Positions 1-9,229 of a stretch of DNA of 64,000 nt are shown piece by piece. Origin of the DNA: Candidatus Accumulibacter propinquus (GTDB taxonomy: Bacteria > Pseudomonadota > Gammaproteobacteria > Burkholderiales > Rhodocyclaceae). Below the pieces are notes generated by a model, which was not told the DNA's origin, did no database searches, and saw only the letters and a list, made by a program, of their open reading frames with translations. The position numbers and the translations under genes are program-made. The first letter of the stretch is position 1, and every line of letters begins with the position of its first letter. Where the stretch lies: assembly GCA_016714935.1 (NCBI GenBank), contig JADKBU010000010.1, forward strand, positions 1-64,000, in the 5' to 3' direction.

Positions 1-1
1 T

Positions 2-403
2 CGACTCGACCCTTCCGATGTCGGTGTCGGGATCTCGCAGGTGTTGCCAATCGTTGTCGGCGCGGTGGCGCCTGGGGGTAGTGTGCTGGCCATCGAGCAA
101 CCGGAGCTTCATATTCACCCGGCAATGCAGGTGGCCCTGGGCGATCTGTTCATCGAAGGTGCTACCAAACGGGGAATGAGCTTCCTCATCGAAACGCACA
201 GCGAACACCTGATCCTCCGGCTTATGCGGCGAATTCGCGAAGGATCCATAAGCCCTACTCAGATTGGGGTGGTTTTTGTCGAGCCGGTTCAAGGCGGCAG
301 ACGATTTGTCGAACTCGGGATTGACGAAGAGGGAGACTTTATCGACGAATGGCCTGGAGGCTTCTTCGAAGAATCTTTCCGAGAAAAATTTTCAGGACGA
401 TGA
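2..403 (+). CDS. AAA ATPase (DUF3696-type), C-terminal part, cut by window start
   Basis: Only the C-terminal ~133 residues are present; the reading frame is open to the window edge, so the gene starts upstream. Visible are an ABC/SMC-like signature segment (DVGVGISQVLPI), a Walker B-type strand with acidic residues (VLAIEQPELHIHP) and an H-loop-like IETHSEH. The ending DEWPGGFF is typical of DUF3696 proteins, which are ABC-like AAA ATPases related to the OLD/RecF group. Many such ATPases work in DNA-repair-like or anti-phage systems, often with a nuclease partner. The stop codon overlaps the next start (ATGA), implying translational coupling to the unknown protein and helicase that follow. 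The Walker A motif is outside the window, so activity cannot be judged. Confidence 0.85.
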   Translation, partial: RLDPSDVGVGISQVLPIVVGAVAPGGSVLAIEQPELHIHPAMQVALGDLFIEGATKRGMSFLIETHSEHLILRLMRRIREGSISPTQIGVVFVEPVQGGRRFVELGIDEEGDFIDEWPGGFFEESFREKFSGR

Positions 404-1407
404 GCATGCTGGTTCCTTTCGTCATCGACGCTGATAGCCTTGCGCCTGACCCCGCCTGGACTGCTGCGCAAGTTCACACCTGTCACCAGTCTCTGCTCGA
501 AGTGTGGCGACGTGTAGGCCTGCTCACACACGATGGCGACTCGTTTGAGAATTCCAGGCTCAAGGCGGCCGTGCAGCAATTGCCGCAAAAGCTTCGGACG
601 TTATGGCAGGAAATGCTGGAGCGGGCACCACTACGTGCATGCGGTAGTGGATGGGATGGAACTCTTAAAGCTGACAACATCAGCCAGCTCATTGGTATCA
701 CCTCCTTGGCTCTGGTAGACGATGGTCGTGCGGAAGTGGATTTTGAACTGGCCGAAGATGAGCTATCCAGGCCTGTCGAATTTGCTCAAGGTATGGAGGT
801 GTGCCGACTTGCTTCCGCTGTACAAGCCAAGACATTCCAGAAAGCCTTGGATCAGTCAGGCATTCATATCGAGCTTGGCGAAACGTTCGACAACATATGG
901 GCACTGCGTTTCAGATCACTAGCGACTGCACACATCAAGCGAGTAGCCATCGTTGACCGCTACGCGGTTTCGCGGCACTTCTTCCACCCACAGGCACAAC
1001 TATCCGGTCTTGAGCGTTTCTTGCGTTTGCTTGATCAGGATGCGGATGGCGCGCGATACGTGTCGCTATTCTCGGCATGGACTCCGGAACTCGGCGAAGA
1101 AAAGCTGGCGGATGTAAAGGCTGATTTAGCCAAGGTGATGGCCAGGTTGCCATCGAAGAAAGTCCAGCGCTTGAAGATCTCGATGGTGCCAAATCCCGCA
1201 TTCCGGGTTAGAGGCCATGATCGCTTCTTCCGCTTCGGGGACTACGTCTGGGACATAGGACTTGGCCTTCAGGTTTTCCAAGGAGCTTACTCGCCAGCGC
1301 GATCATCCGCAGCATTCAAGACTGGAGACGACATAGTCAGAGGATACAAGAAAGTCGAAGAGGACCTTGCTGGCGATCGAAGGACGAAAGTAGTGGAGGT
1401 TCCATAA
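400..1407 (+). CDS. Unknown protein, possible MIT_C/PLD-like C-terminal domain
   Basis: A 335-residue protein. The ATG at 400 overlaps the previous stop and is preferred over an in-frame ATG at 349, which lies inside the previous gene. The N-terminal half resembles nothing I recognise. From about residue 190 it reads AIVDRYAVSRH, then SGLERFLRLL, and near residue 272 GHDRFFRF followed by VWDIGLGLQVFQG. That pattern (strand, DRY, then HDR and GW-x-IGxGL) resembles the MIT_C domain, a PLD-like fold found in some bacterial conflict proteins; this is a by-eye similarity. No duplicated HKD motif is seen, so nuclease activity is doubtful. Its position between an ATPase and a helicase-nuclease, with overlaps on both sides, suggests a subunit of that system. 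Confidence 0.7.
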   Translation: MSMLVPFVIDADSLAPDPAWTAAQVHTCHQSLLEVWRRVGLLTHDGDSFENSRLKAAVQQLPQKLRTLWQEMLERAPLRACGSGWDGTLKADNISQLIGITSLALVDDGRAEVDFELAEDELSRPVEFAQGMEVCRLASAVQAKTFQKALDQSGIHIELGETFDNIWALRFRSLATAHIKRVAIVDRYAVSRHFFHPQAQLSGLERFLRLLDQDADGARYVSLFSAWTPELGEEKLADVKADLAKVMARLPSKKVQRLKISMVPNPAFRVRGHDRFFRFGDYVWDIGLGLQVFQGAYSPARSSAAFKTGDDIVRGYKKVEEDLAGDRRTKVVEVP

Positions 1408-4400
1408 TGAAGCACGCCGGGTCGACTAGCGCACTGGCCTCCTTGCACTCCAACCGCGGACCGAGTCACGGAGAGTTTGTCGTGAGTGTCAAAAGCAAAG
1501 TCCGGCAGCTTTACCATTTTCTGAAAGAAGCCAACCAGCTTCGCTTCCGCCCGGTTCGCGTTCTCGCCGAACAGCCGAAAGTGGTCCGGCTGGCCGATAT
1601 GCCGAATCATCCGGCCATGCAGATCTGCCGCCCGGCGCAGATGATCGAAGCGACTACGGAAGTCCCTGACATTCTGCTGCGCGTACAACGCCCGACGCTT
1701 ACGCGCAGCCCCACGCCGCCGGCGTCGATCGCCGCGTGGCTGTTACCGGGGTGGGATGACCCTGCGCAGACGGCCGTTGTCGCCGAGAGTCAAAATTTTG
1801 CCGACGAGGTAGGGCAGACCATCACGGTTCGCTTCGACGACGACGGCGAACGACGTGCTGACATCGCTGCCTGGACTGAACAGCGCAGGGCATGGGCCGC
1901 ACCTGAGCTTGCCGCACGCCAGGCGATGGCTTTTTTCCGGGTCTTCTACGACATCTATTCCCTTATCGAGAAGGACGGAGAAGAGCTCGAACTCCTCGCC
2001 GCCGACGGCCACCTGCTCTGGCAGGCCACTTCCGGCGTCGACGGTACGGTCACCATAAACCACCCGATCCTGCTCAAGCGCGTCGAGCTTCGATTTAATC
2101 CCAATCTTCCGGAATTCACGATCCACGAGACCGAGCGTGAGCCCGAGATTTATGGTGGCCTGTTCGTCGATCTGCAGGACGTCGCCCCGGCCGCCATCGC
2201 CAACCGAAAGAGCGAACTCGAAGCCTCGGATTGTCATCCTTTCGGCTGGCAAGACACCGACGCCTTCCTGCAAGCCTTCATCCAGACGCTTTCCCCTCGC
2301 GATGGAGAGTTCCTCGACGGCCCGCCCCGCGACGGCGCCAGCCCGACGCCACGTCTCTACCGCGAGCCGGTTCTGATCCTGCGCAAGCGGGTCGCCGGCA
2401 TCGCCAATGCCGTCGACGCCATCATCGACGACATCGAGGGCCGGGAAATCTTCCCGCCCGCACTGGCGCAGATCACCGGCACGATGGGCGAATGGGAAGC
2501 CGCCGGCCTCGGCAACGGCGCCAGCGGCACGAACGGCCTTGCTGCCGGGTTCAACGACGACGACATCCTGCTCGCGAAAGAAGCCAACGAAGAGCAACGG
2601 CAGATTATCCGCAGGCTGGAACGTAGTAGCGCGGTGATTGTTCAGGGGCCGCCCGGCACCGGCAAGACGCATACCATCGGCAACCTGATCGGGCATTTGC
2701 TGGCGCAGGGCAAATCGATCCTGGTTACCGCGCAAACCGCCAAAGCCTTGCGTGTCGTGCGCGACAAGGTGCCCGAGACGCTTCGGCCGTTGGCGGTCTC
2801 CGTTCTCGGCAGCGATCAGGATGCGCGCAGGCACCTGGAGTCGGCGGTCAGTTCGATCACCGAACGTCTGACCGGCGATAGCGCCGAGGGCTTGCTCGAC
2901 AGGGCGCGGCAGTTCGAGTCTCAACGGCAGGATTTGTTGTCCCGGACAAGGCTGGCGACCAACAAACTGCGCCAGGCGCTCGAAAACGAGTATCGCGAGA
3001 TCGTCGTCGGCGATCGGCATTTCACGCCTTCAGAGGGCGCACGATTCGTTTCGAAGCACCGCGAAGCGCACGCCTGGATCCCGCAGCCGGTCAGATTGGG
3101 TGCCGACCTGAGCCTGTCCGCGCCGGATCTGGCTCGGCTGTATGCCCTGGGCACGTCCTTTACCGCTGCGGAAGAACAGGATTCTCGACTGCTTCTGCCT
3201 GACCTCGCGACATTGCCTTCCGAGCGCCAGTTCGAGGTCATGGTGTCGGAGTATCAGCACCTGCTCACTCAGGATCTGACACCCGGCGTCGACCACTGGC
3301 TCCCGTCGGACAGCAGCAGTGAAATCCTGGAAGGCCTGGCGAACGCACTGCTTGCCGAGTTCTCCGACAGCTTGCGCAGGCAGGCCTGGCGCCCGTACGC
3401 GATCACTGCGGGAATTCACGGTGGCGGCGAGCGGGCAGTGTGGGAGCGGCTGATCACCCACATTGATCGGGCCGTGGAGGCCAATTCCCGGCACGCGCTG
3501 GTGCTAGATCATCGCCCGCAACTTTCGCCGGCAATGCCTGCCCCGAAACAACTTGAGATTGCCACTCAGATCGGTGCGCACATCGAGGTCGGTGGCAAGC
3601 TGGGATTCCTGCAGCTTGCCACCCGCCCAGAATGGCGGCTGTTCATCAAGACTGCACGGGTCACGGCCGGGCAACCCAGCCACCGTGATCACTTTGCGGC
3701 ACTGGCGCGCCTTGCCGAACTCGAAGTCTCTCGTCTGAGCCTTGAGACGCCCTGGAATGCGCTGGTCGGCCAGCACCTCAACCAGGCTTTCAACGGCCTT
3801 GGGCAGGCCCCGGAACTCGCCTGTCGTGCCCTGGTTGCGGAGATCCGCCGCTGCCTCGACTGGCATGGCTCGGTCTGGTTGCCACTCTTCTCCAGATTGA
3901 CGTCCGAGGGTCTGAAGCTGGACGAGCTTCTGACGCGGATTCCGCGCGAGGCCAGCCCGATTTCCGAGTACCTGGCCATTGAACGCCTGGTTTCGTCGAT
4001 TTTGCCTGCGACGTTGGTGGCGGAGGCGGGGCGACGCAAACTGCGCGAGTGTGAGCTTGGCTTCAAGCACCTGGCGAACCTGGCGACCCAGGTCGATCCG
4101 ACGACGGCGAACCGGGGTTGCCTCGACCGCATCATCGACTCTGTTCGCTTGCGCAGTCCTCAGGCTTACGCTGCGGCATTGGACTACGCTCGCCGCCTGC
4201 ATATGGTAAAGCCGCTGGTGACCGAACGTGACACACTGGCCAGCAGGCTTCGGCTTGTCGCAGCGGGCTGGACGGAGCGGATCACTCAGCGCGTGCCGCC
4301 ACACGACGTGGGGAAGATTCCGGGCGATTTCGCGATGGCGTGGACGTGGCGACAGATCCACGACACCCTGGTCGAACGTGATCGGCTCGACGCCCATGAA

Positions 4401-6188
4401 TTGCAGGAGCAAATCGACCAGCAGCGAGAGAGCCTTCGCCGGGTCACCGAACAACTTATCGACGCCAGGGCGTGGGGCAAGCAACTCGAGCGGCTGCAAG
4501 GCAATCAACCGATTCGTCAGGCATTGGTCGGCTGGCTGGATACGACCAGACGACTTGTTTCGACCCGGCAGTTGGACAGGCGGCAGGATCTGCTCAAGGC
4601 AGCGCGTCAGTCGATGAAGCAGTGTGCCGTGGCGGTGCCGGTCTGGATCATGCCGATTTCGATCATGGCCGAGAGCTTTGACCCGGGCTCCACGCGCTTC
4701 GACGTGGTGATCGTCGACGAGGCGAGCCAGGCCGACCTCAATGCGCTGATTCCGCTTTACCTCGGCAAGCAGGTGATCGTGGTTGGCGATCACGAGCAGG
4801 TAACGCCTCTCGGTGTCGGCCAAGGGCAGGCGATGCTGAATAACCTGCGCCAGGCCATGCTGCAGGGTATTCCCAACGCGCATCTGTTTGACCAGATGTG
4901 CTCGATCTACGACATCGGCCGGCAGTCATTCGGCGACGCAATCCGGCTCGTCGAACATTTCCGCTGCGTTCCGGAAATCATCGCCTTCAGCAACCAGCTC
5001 TCGTACGCAGGCACGATCCGTCCCTTGCGCGAGTCGAACTCGACCGACATCAAACCGGCGTGCGTGGCGTGTCGCGTCGATGGTATCCGCGAAGGCGACA
5101 CCAACAGGACCGAGGCGCGACGGATCATCGACACGATCAAGGCCATGCTTCGGCATCCGACCTACGCTGGCAAGACGATTGGCGTGATCTCCATGCTTGG
5201 CGAAGCGCAGGCCTTGCTCATCCAGTCGCTGCTGCACAAGGAGATTCCCGACATCGAGATCGCGAATCGCCGTATCCAGGCCGGCATCTCGGGGGAGTTC
5301 CAGGGCGACGAACGGGACATCATCTTGCTGTCAATGGTCGACGGCCCGCCCAACGAAGGGATGCTCCGCACGACTGGGGAAGGCGCTTTCGAACTGTTGA
5401 AGAAGCGCTATAACGTCGCTGCCAGCCGGGCACGCGATCAGCTATGGGTGGTTCACTCCTTCGATCCCGATCACCACCTGCAGGCGAGGGACATCCGGCT
5501 GAAACTGCTTCAACACGTGCAGGACCCGTCAGCTTGCTTGCGTGCGAACGAGCGGGAGGTCGGCAGGGCAGAGTCGCCATTCGAGCGGGATGTGCTGAAA
5601 CGCTTGACGGACGCGGGTTTCCGGGTCAAGTCGCAGTGGCAGGTGGGCTACTACCGGATCGACATGGTCGTCGAAGGCGCAGGAAAGCGACTAGCCATCG
5701 AATGCGACGGTGATCGCTATCACCCCATGGAGAAGCTTGCCGAAGACATGGCACGGCAGTCGATCCTCGAAAGGCTTGGCTGGCAATTCGTACGTATCCG
5801 CGGCAGCGCTTTCTACCGCAATGGCGACGCTGCCATGCGACCTGTGTTCGATCGACTGGCTGAGTTAGCGATTCCCCCGGCGGTGGATGTCGACATTCAG
5901 GCCGCACAGGGCCAGGACATGACGCTGATTCACGAACTGGAGGCCTTGATCGAAAACGGGCTTCAAGGAGATGAGACACCGGTCGATACACCGCTGGACC
6001 TGGTCGAAGTCTTGCTGCGCGAACGGCGTGGCACCGCTGCCCTGGAGTCTTTTCTGCATGATCTGGCAAAATCAAAAGGATCGCAGCGACTCGGACGAAA
6101 GATGCGTGCGGGTCTTGAGGCAGAACTGGGGATGTTGGTGAAACAGGGAAAGGTGGCGATCGGCGGGGGCGAGATACGCCTGCTTTGA
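1407..6188 (+). CDS. Large SF1 (COG1112-type) helicase with C-terminal DUF559/Vsr-like nuclease
   Basis: A 1593-residue protein starting in TAATG overlap with the previous stop. Walker A GPPGTGKTHTIGNL lies near residue 414, and the DEAS box (VVIVDEASQADL) with VVGDHEQVTPLG lies near 1100. QGDERDIILLS and YNVAASRARDQLWVVHS are the late helicase motifs of the AAA_11/AAA_12 superfamily 1 group. About 690 residues separate Walker A and B, far more than in UvrD, which is typical of COG1112 proteins. Residues ~1389-1490 form a PD-(D/E)XK-type DUF559/Vsr-like domain (YYRIDMVVEG, LAIECDGDRYHP, WQFVRIRGSAFYRN). A COG1112 helicase fused to such a nuclease is a known architecture in anti-phage loci (for example Hhe). 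The N-terminal ~400 residues are unassigned. Expected role: processing of invading nucleic acid with the two upstream partners. Confidence 0.88.
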   Translation: MKHAGSTSALASLHSNRGPSHGEFVVSVKSKVRQLYHFLKEANQLRFRPVRVLAEQPKVVRLADMPNHPAMQICRPAQMIEATTEVPDILLRVQRPTLTRSPTPPASIAAWLLPGWDDPAQTAVVAESQNFADEVGQTITVRFDDDGERRADIAAWTEQRRAWAAPELAARQAMAFFRVFYDIYSLIEKDGEELELLAADGHLLWQATSGVDGTVTINHPILLKRVELRFNPNLPEFTIHETEREPEIYGGLFVDLQDVAPAAIANRKSELEASDCHPFGWQDTDAFLQAFIQTLSPRDGEFLDGPPRDGASPTPRLYREPVLILRKRVAGIANAVDAIIDDIEGREIFPPALAQITGTMGEWEAAGLGNGASGTNGLAAGFNDDDILLAKEANEEQRQIIRRLERSSAVIVQGPPGTGKTHTIGNLIGHLLAQGKSILVTAQTAKALRVVRDKVPETLRPLAVSVLGSDQDARRHLESAVSSITERLTGDSAEGLLDRARQFESQRQDLLSRTRLATNKLRQALENEYREIVVGDRHFTPSEGARFVSKHREAHAWIPQPVRLGADLSLSAPDLARLYALGTSFTAAEEQDSRLLLPDLATLPSERQFEVMVSEYQHLLTQDLTPGVDHWLPSDSSSEILEGLANALLAEFSDSLRRQAWRPYAITAGIHGGGERAVWERLITHIDRAVEANSRHALVLDHRPQLSPAMPAPKQLEIATQIGAHIEVGGKLGFLQLATRPEWRLFIKTARVTAGQPSHRDHFAALARLAELEVSRLSLETPWNALVGQHLNQAFNGLGQAPELACRALVAEIRRCLDWHGSVWLPLFSRLTSEGLKLDELLTRIPREASPISEYLAIERLVSSILPATLVAEAGRRKLRECELGFKHLANLATQVDPTTANRGCLDRIIDSVRLRSPQAYAAALDYARRLHMVKPLVTERDTLASRLRLVAAGWTERITQRVPPHDVGKIPGDFAMAWTWRQIHDTLVERDRLDAHELQEQIDQQRESLRRVTEQLIDARAWGKQLERLQGNQPIRQALVGWLDTTRRLVSTRQLDRRQDLLKAARQSMKQCAVAVPVWIMPISIMAESFDPGSTRFDVVIVDEASQADLNALIPLYLGKQVIVVGDHEQVTPLGVGQGQAMLNNLRQAMLQGIPNAHLFDQMCSIYDIGRQSFGDAIRLVEHFRCVPEIIAFSNQLSYAGTIRPLRESNSTDIKPACVACRVDGIREGDTNRTEARRIIDTIKAMLRHPTYAGKTIGVISMLGEAQALLIQSLLHKEIPDIEIANRRIQAGISGEFQGDERDIILLSMVDGPPNEGMLRTTGEGAFELLKKRYNVAASRARDQLWVVHSFDPDHHLQARDIRLKLLQHVQDPSACLRANEREVGRAESPFERDVLKRLTDAGFRVKSQWQVGYYRIDMVVEGAGKRLAIECDGDRYHPMEKLAEDMARQSILERLGWQFVRIRGSAFYRNGDAAMRPVFDRLAELAIPPAVDVDIQAAQGQDMTLIHELEALIENGLQGDETPVDTPLDLVEVLLRERRGTAALESFLHDLAKSKGSQRLGRKMRAGLEAELGMLVKQGKVAIGGGEIRLL

Positions 6189-6240
6189 ACCCCAGGAACG
6201 AGTTTCTTGCGTGCACTCGAACCAGCACGAGCCCGGCCGC

Positions 6241-7737
6241 CTACAACCCCGCCAGCGCCGCCACCCAGGCCTCGGCGGCGGGCCGGATCAGTTCGAGGAT
6301 CGGCAGCGGATAAACGCCAACCGCCAGAATCAGGAGGCTGGGTACCAGCAGCACCGCCACTTCGCGTGGCAACAGGTCGTCGGCATCGGCCACGTCGGGA
6401 TTGCGCGTCGGCCCGAGAAAGGCCTGCCGGAACGGCGCCAGAAAGCCGGCGGCGGCGAGTACCATGCCGAACAGGGCGGCAAGGCCGGCGCCGGTATGGG
6501 TGTGCAGCGCGGCGACGATGATCAGCAATTCGCCGGGGAAGCCGCTGGTCCCCGGCAGGCCGATGCCGGCCAGGCCGAACAGCAGGAAGAAACCGGACAG
6601 CACCGGCATGCTGCGCAGCAGGCCGCCGAGTTGGCTGATGTCGGTGGAAGCGGTGCGGCGCTGCAGAAAGGACAGCGCCAGGAAGCTGCCGCCGGCGGCC
6701 AGGCTGAAGTTGAGCAGTTGCAGCAGCACGCCCTGCAGCGCTGAAACCGAGAACGCGGCCAGGCCGAGCAGCACCAGCCCGACATGCGCCAGGCTCGCGT
6801 ACGCCAGGACGCTGCGCAGGTTGCTCTGTACCAGCGCGGCGACGCCGCCGTAGAGGATGGCCACGGTGCCGAAACCGGCGAGCAGCCAGTGCAGGTCGCG
6901 CGCGGCGATCGGCGCCAGCGGGATGGCGAAGCGGATCAGGCCATAGGCGCCGAGTTTCAGCCCGACCAGCAGCGCGGTGACCGCCGCCGGCGCGCCCATG
7001 GCCAGCGACGGCAACCAGGTGTGCAGCGGCACCAGCGGCACCTTGACGCCGAAGCCGACGAGCAGCAACAGGAACACCAGATACTGTCGTGATTCGGGCA
7101 GCGGTGTCGCCAGCAGCGTCGGCAGGTCGAAAACCAAAGCCCCTCCCGCGGCCTGCCCGAAAACCAGAGCCAGCAGACCGAACAACAGCGGCACGCCACC
7201 GGCGAGCATGACCAGGAAATAACGTACCGCCGCCGCCTGGCGGCCCGCCCCGAGGCCCCACAGGCTGACCAGGAAGTACAGCGGCAGCAGGGTGAACTCC
7301 CAGCAGAAAAAGAACAGGATGCTGTCGAGTGCGCAGAAGACGCCCAGCGTGGCCGCTTCGAGCAACAACAGCAGGGCAAAGTACAGGCCCGGCGCCAGCG
7401 GCGAGGCGGCGGCCCTGACCCGCCACCCGGCGACGATCGCGCCGCAGAAGAGCAGCGCCGTTGCCGGCAGGAAAAGCAGCGAGAGGCCATCGACACCGAC
7501 CAGATAGCGGACATTGAGCCCGCTCACCCAGTCCGCCGAATCGAGCAACTGGAAGTCCGGGTCGGCGCGATCAAACGCCGCGACGATCAGCAGCGCACAG
7601 CACAGCGTCGACGCCGCCGTACCGAGCGCGATCCACTGCGCCCAGGGGGCGCGCCGCAGCAGCCCCGTCAGCAGCGCACCGGCCACCGGCAGCGCCAGCA
7701 GGATACTCAGCAGTGGCCAGGCGGCGAGTTCAGCCAT
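6241..7737 (-). CDS. NuoM-like proton-translocating antiporter subunit
   Basis: A 498-residue, highly hydrophobic protein of the NuoL/M/N (Mrp antiporter-like) family with about 13-14 predicted membrane segments. Channel residues known from complex I are visible: Glu in CWEFTLLPLYFLV, Lys in GFGVKVPLVPLHTWLP and Lys in LLVGLKLGAYGLIRF. It is the last gene of the five-gene minus-strand cluster and overlaps its upstream neighbour by 8 bp. No quinone- or flavin-binding complex I subunits (NuoB, C, D, E, F, G, I) lie nearby, so a role in NADH dehydrogenase is unlikely. With DabA upstream, the inference is that it conducts cations that energise inorganic-carbon capture. Which cation (H+ or Na+) cannot be told. 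Confidence 0.88.
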   Translation of the reverse strand: MAELAAWPLLSILLALPVAGALLTGLLRRAPWAQWIALGTAASTLCCALLIVAAFDRADPDFQLLDSADWVSGLNVRYLVGVDGLSLLFLPATALLFCGAIVAGWRVRAAASPLAPGLYFALLLLLEAATLGVFCALDSILFFFCWEFTLLPLYFLVSLWGLGAGRQAAAVRYFLVMLAGGVPLLFGLLALVFGQAAGGALVFDLPTLLATPLPESRQYLVFLLLLVGFGVKVPLVPLHTWLPSLAMGAPAAVTALLVGLKLGAYGLIRFAIPLAPIAARDLHWLLAGFGTVAILYGGVAALVQSNLRSVLAYASLAHVGLVLLGLAAFSVSALQGVLLQLLNFSLAAGGSFLALSFLQRRTASTDISQLGGLLRSMPVLSGFFLLFGLAGIGLPGTSGFPGELLIIVAALHTHTGAGLAALFGMVLAAAGFLAPFRQAFLGPTRNPDVADADDLLPREVAVLLVPSLLILAVGVYPLPILELIRPAAEAWVAALAGL

Positions 7738-9229
7738 GTTGAAAATAGGCGGCCAGGGCCTGCGTGGCGGTGTCGGTCAGTTGCAGCCAGGGCTCGGGGT
7801 AGAAACCGGCGGCCAGCAACACCAGCAGGGTTGCGCCACCGACGAAATACTCCATGCGGGCGGTACGTGCGATGCGCGCGGCCGGCAGGTCCCTGGGCCG
7901 CGGCGCAAGAAAGGCGCGCTGGAAAGCCCACAGCAGGAAACCGGCAGCAGCCACGTTGCCCAGCGCCGTGGCGATCGTCGGCAAGGCGCCGAAGGTCTCG
8001 ATCGACGCTTCCAGAACCAGGTGCACGGCGTCGAAACCGGGTGTCCCGGGCATCCCGAGCAGCGACAGGCCGCCGATCAGGAAGGCGACGGCAATGAAGG
8101 GCACGCGATCAAACAGGCCGCCGAGGCGGTCGAGGCTGGTGGTACCGGTGCGGCGGTAGACGTAGCCGACCATCAGCAGCATCAGGGTGATCGCCAGCCC
8201 GAAGTTCACCGCCAACAGCAGCGCCCCCTGCAGGCCGGCCGGGTGCAGCGTAAACAGACCGATGACGATCAGACTGGTGTGGCTGACGACAGCGAAGGCC
8301 ATCAGGCGGCGCAGGTTGGCCTGCCGGAAGGCCATGATCGCCGCGAAGAATACGCCGACCATGGCGAAAGCGACGACGTAGGACTGCCAGATCATGACCG
8401 CTTCGGCGGTCAGCGGCAACAGGAAGCGCGCCATGCCGTAAATGCCGACCTTGACGCCGAGCAGGAGCACCGGGCCGACGGCGATCAGCCCATAGCCGGC
8501 GGAATTCGGCAGCCAGCCGTGCAGCGGAAACAAGGGCGTGCGGATGGCCAGGCCGTAGAACAGCAGGTAAAACGCCACCGACTGGTACTTGCCGATCTGC
8601 GGCGTCTGCAGCAGATCGAAGAGATCGAAGCTCCAGTGTCCGCCGAGGACGTCGGCGTGGCTCCAGACCAGCACCACGGCACCGGCGACGAACAGGCACC
8701 AGCCGAAGAGCTGATACTGCAGAAAACGCGACAGGGCGAGGTTCTCCTCTCTGGCCGAGGCCCAGCGCCAGAGCAGGTAAGCGACGAGCGCCAGTTGCAC
8801 CGCCGAGGCGGCGGCAAACCACAGCAGGTTCATGGTCGTCAGCATGACCATCTGCGACGATTCGATGAGCAGCAGTACGCTGAGCAGTTGCACCGGCGTG
8901 AGCTGCTGGCGCGCCATGCCGTAGAACGACAGCAGAACACCGAGCAGCGCCGTCAGCAGGATGAACAGCACGCTGACGCCGTCGGCCGCGGCATGGTAGG
9001 CGAACACATCGAGGCGCTCGGCAAACTGCAGGACATTGCGGGTCACGTCGATGCGGGCGTAGAGATCGATCGCCACCACCAGTTCGGCGACCGCAAACAG
9101 GCGCCCGAGGACCAGCGCCAGGTCATCCTCGCGCATGATCATCAGCAGCACGGCGGCGGCCAGCGGCAACCATTGCAGCGTCGCCAGCGGCGGGTAGCCG
9201 GCTTGCGCGGCCCAGAGGACTTCGTTCAC
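7730..9229 (-). CDS. NuoN/NuoM-like antiporter subunit with degenerate channel residues
   Basis: A 499-residue polytopic protein of the NuoL/M/N family. The PLHGWLP hallmark and a TM8-type Lys (LLLGVKVGIYGMARF) are present. At the position of the conserved TM5 Glu, the aligned segment reads SAVQLALVAYL, placing Gln145 there. At the TM7 Lys position it reads LAIRTPLFPLHG, placing Arg230 there. Both replacements are uncommon in pumping subunits, so this member may be structural or conduct differently. It overlaps its neighbours by 4 bp (upstream) and 8 bp (downstream), so it is co-translated with them. It is less similar to the classic NuoM signature than its two NuoM-like neighbours. Confidence 0.85.
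   Translation of the reverse strand: MNEVLWAAQAGYPPLATLQWLPLAAAVLLMIMREDDLALVLGRLFAVAELVVAIDLYARIDVTRNVLQFAERLDVFAYHAAADGVSVLFILLTALLGVLLSFYGMARQQLTPVQLLSVLLLIESSQMVMLTTMNLLWFAAASAVQLALVAYLLWRWASAREENLALSRFLQYQLFGWCLFVAGAVVLVWSHADVLGGHWSFDLFDLLQTPQIGKYQSVAFYLLFYGLAIRTPLFPLHGWLPNSAGYGLIAVGPVLLLGVKVGIYGMARFLLPLTAEAVMIWQSYVVAFAMVGVFFAAIMAFRQANLRRLMAFAVVSHTSLIVIGLFTLHPAGLQGALLLAVNFGLAITLMLLMVGYVYRRTGTTSLDRLGGLFDRVPFIAVAFLIGGLSLLGMPGTPGFDAVHLVLEASIETFGALPTIATALGNVAAAGFLLWAFQRAFLAPRPRDLPAARIARTARMEYFVGGATLLVLLAAGFYPEPWLQLTDTATQALAAYFQHG

Noticed and set aside
1743..3020. 425-codon minus-strand open frame
   Set aside because: Also antisense within the helicase gene and without recognisable motifs.
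3504..4883. 459-codon minus-strand open frame
   Set aside because: Lies opposite the helicase-nuclease gene, which has intact motifs on the plus strand; no domain pattern.
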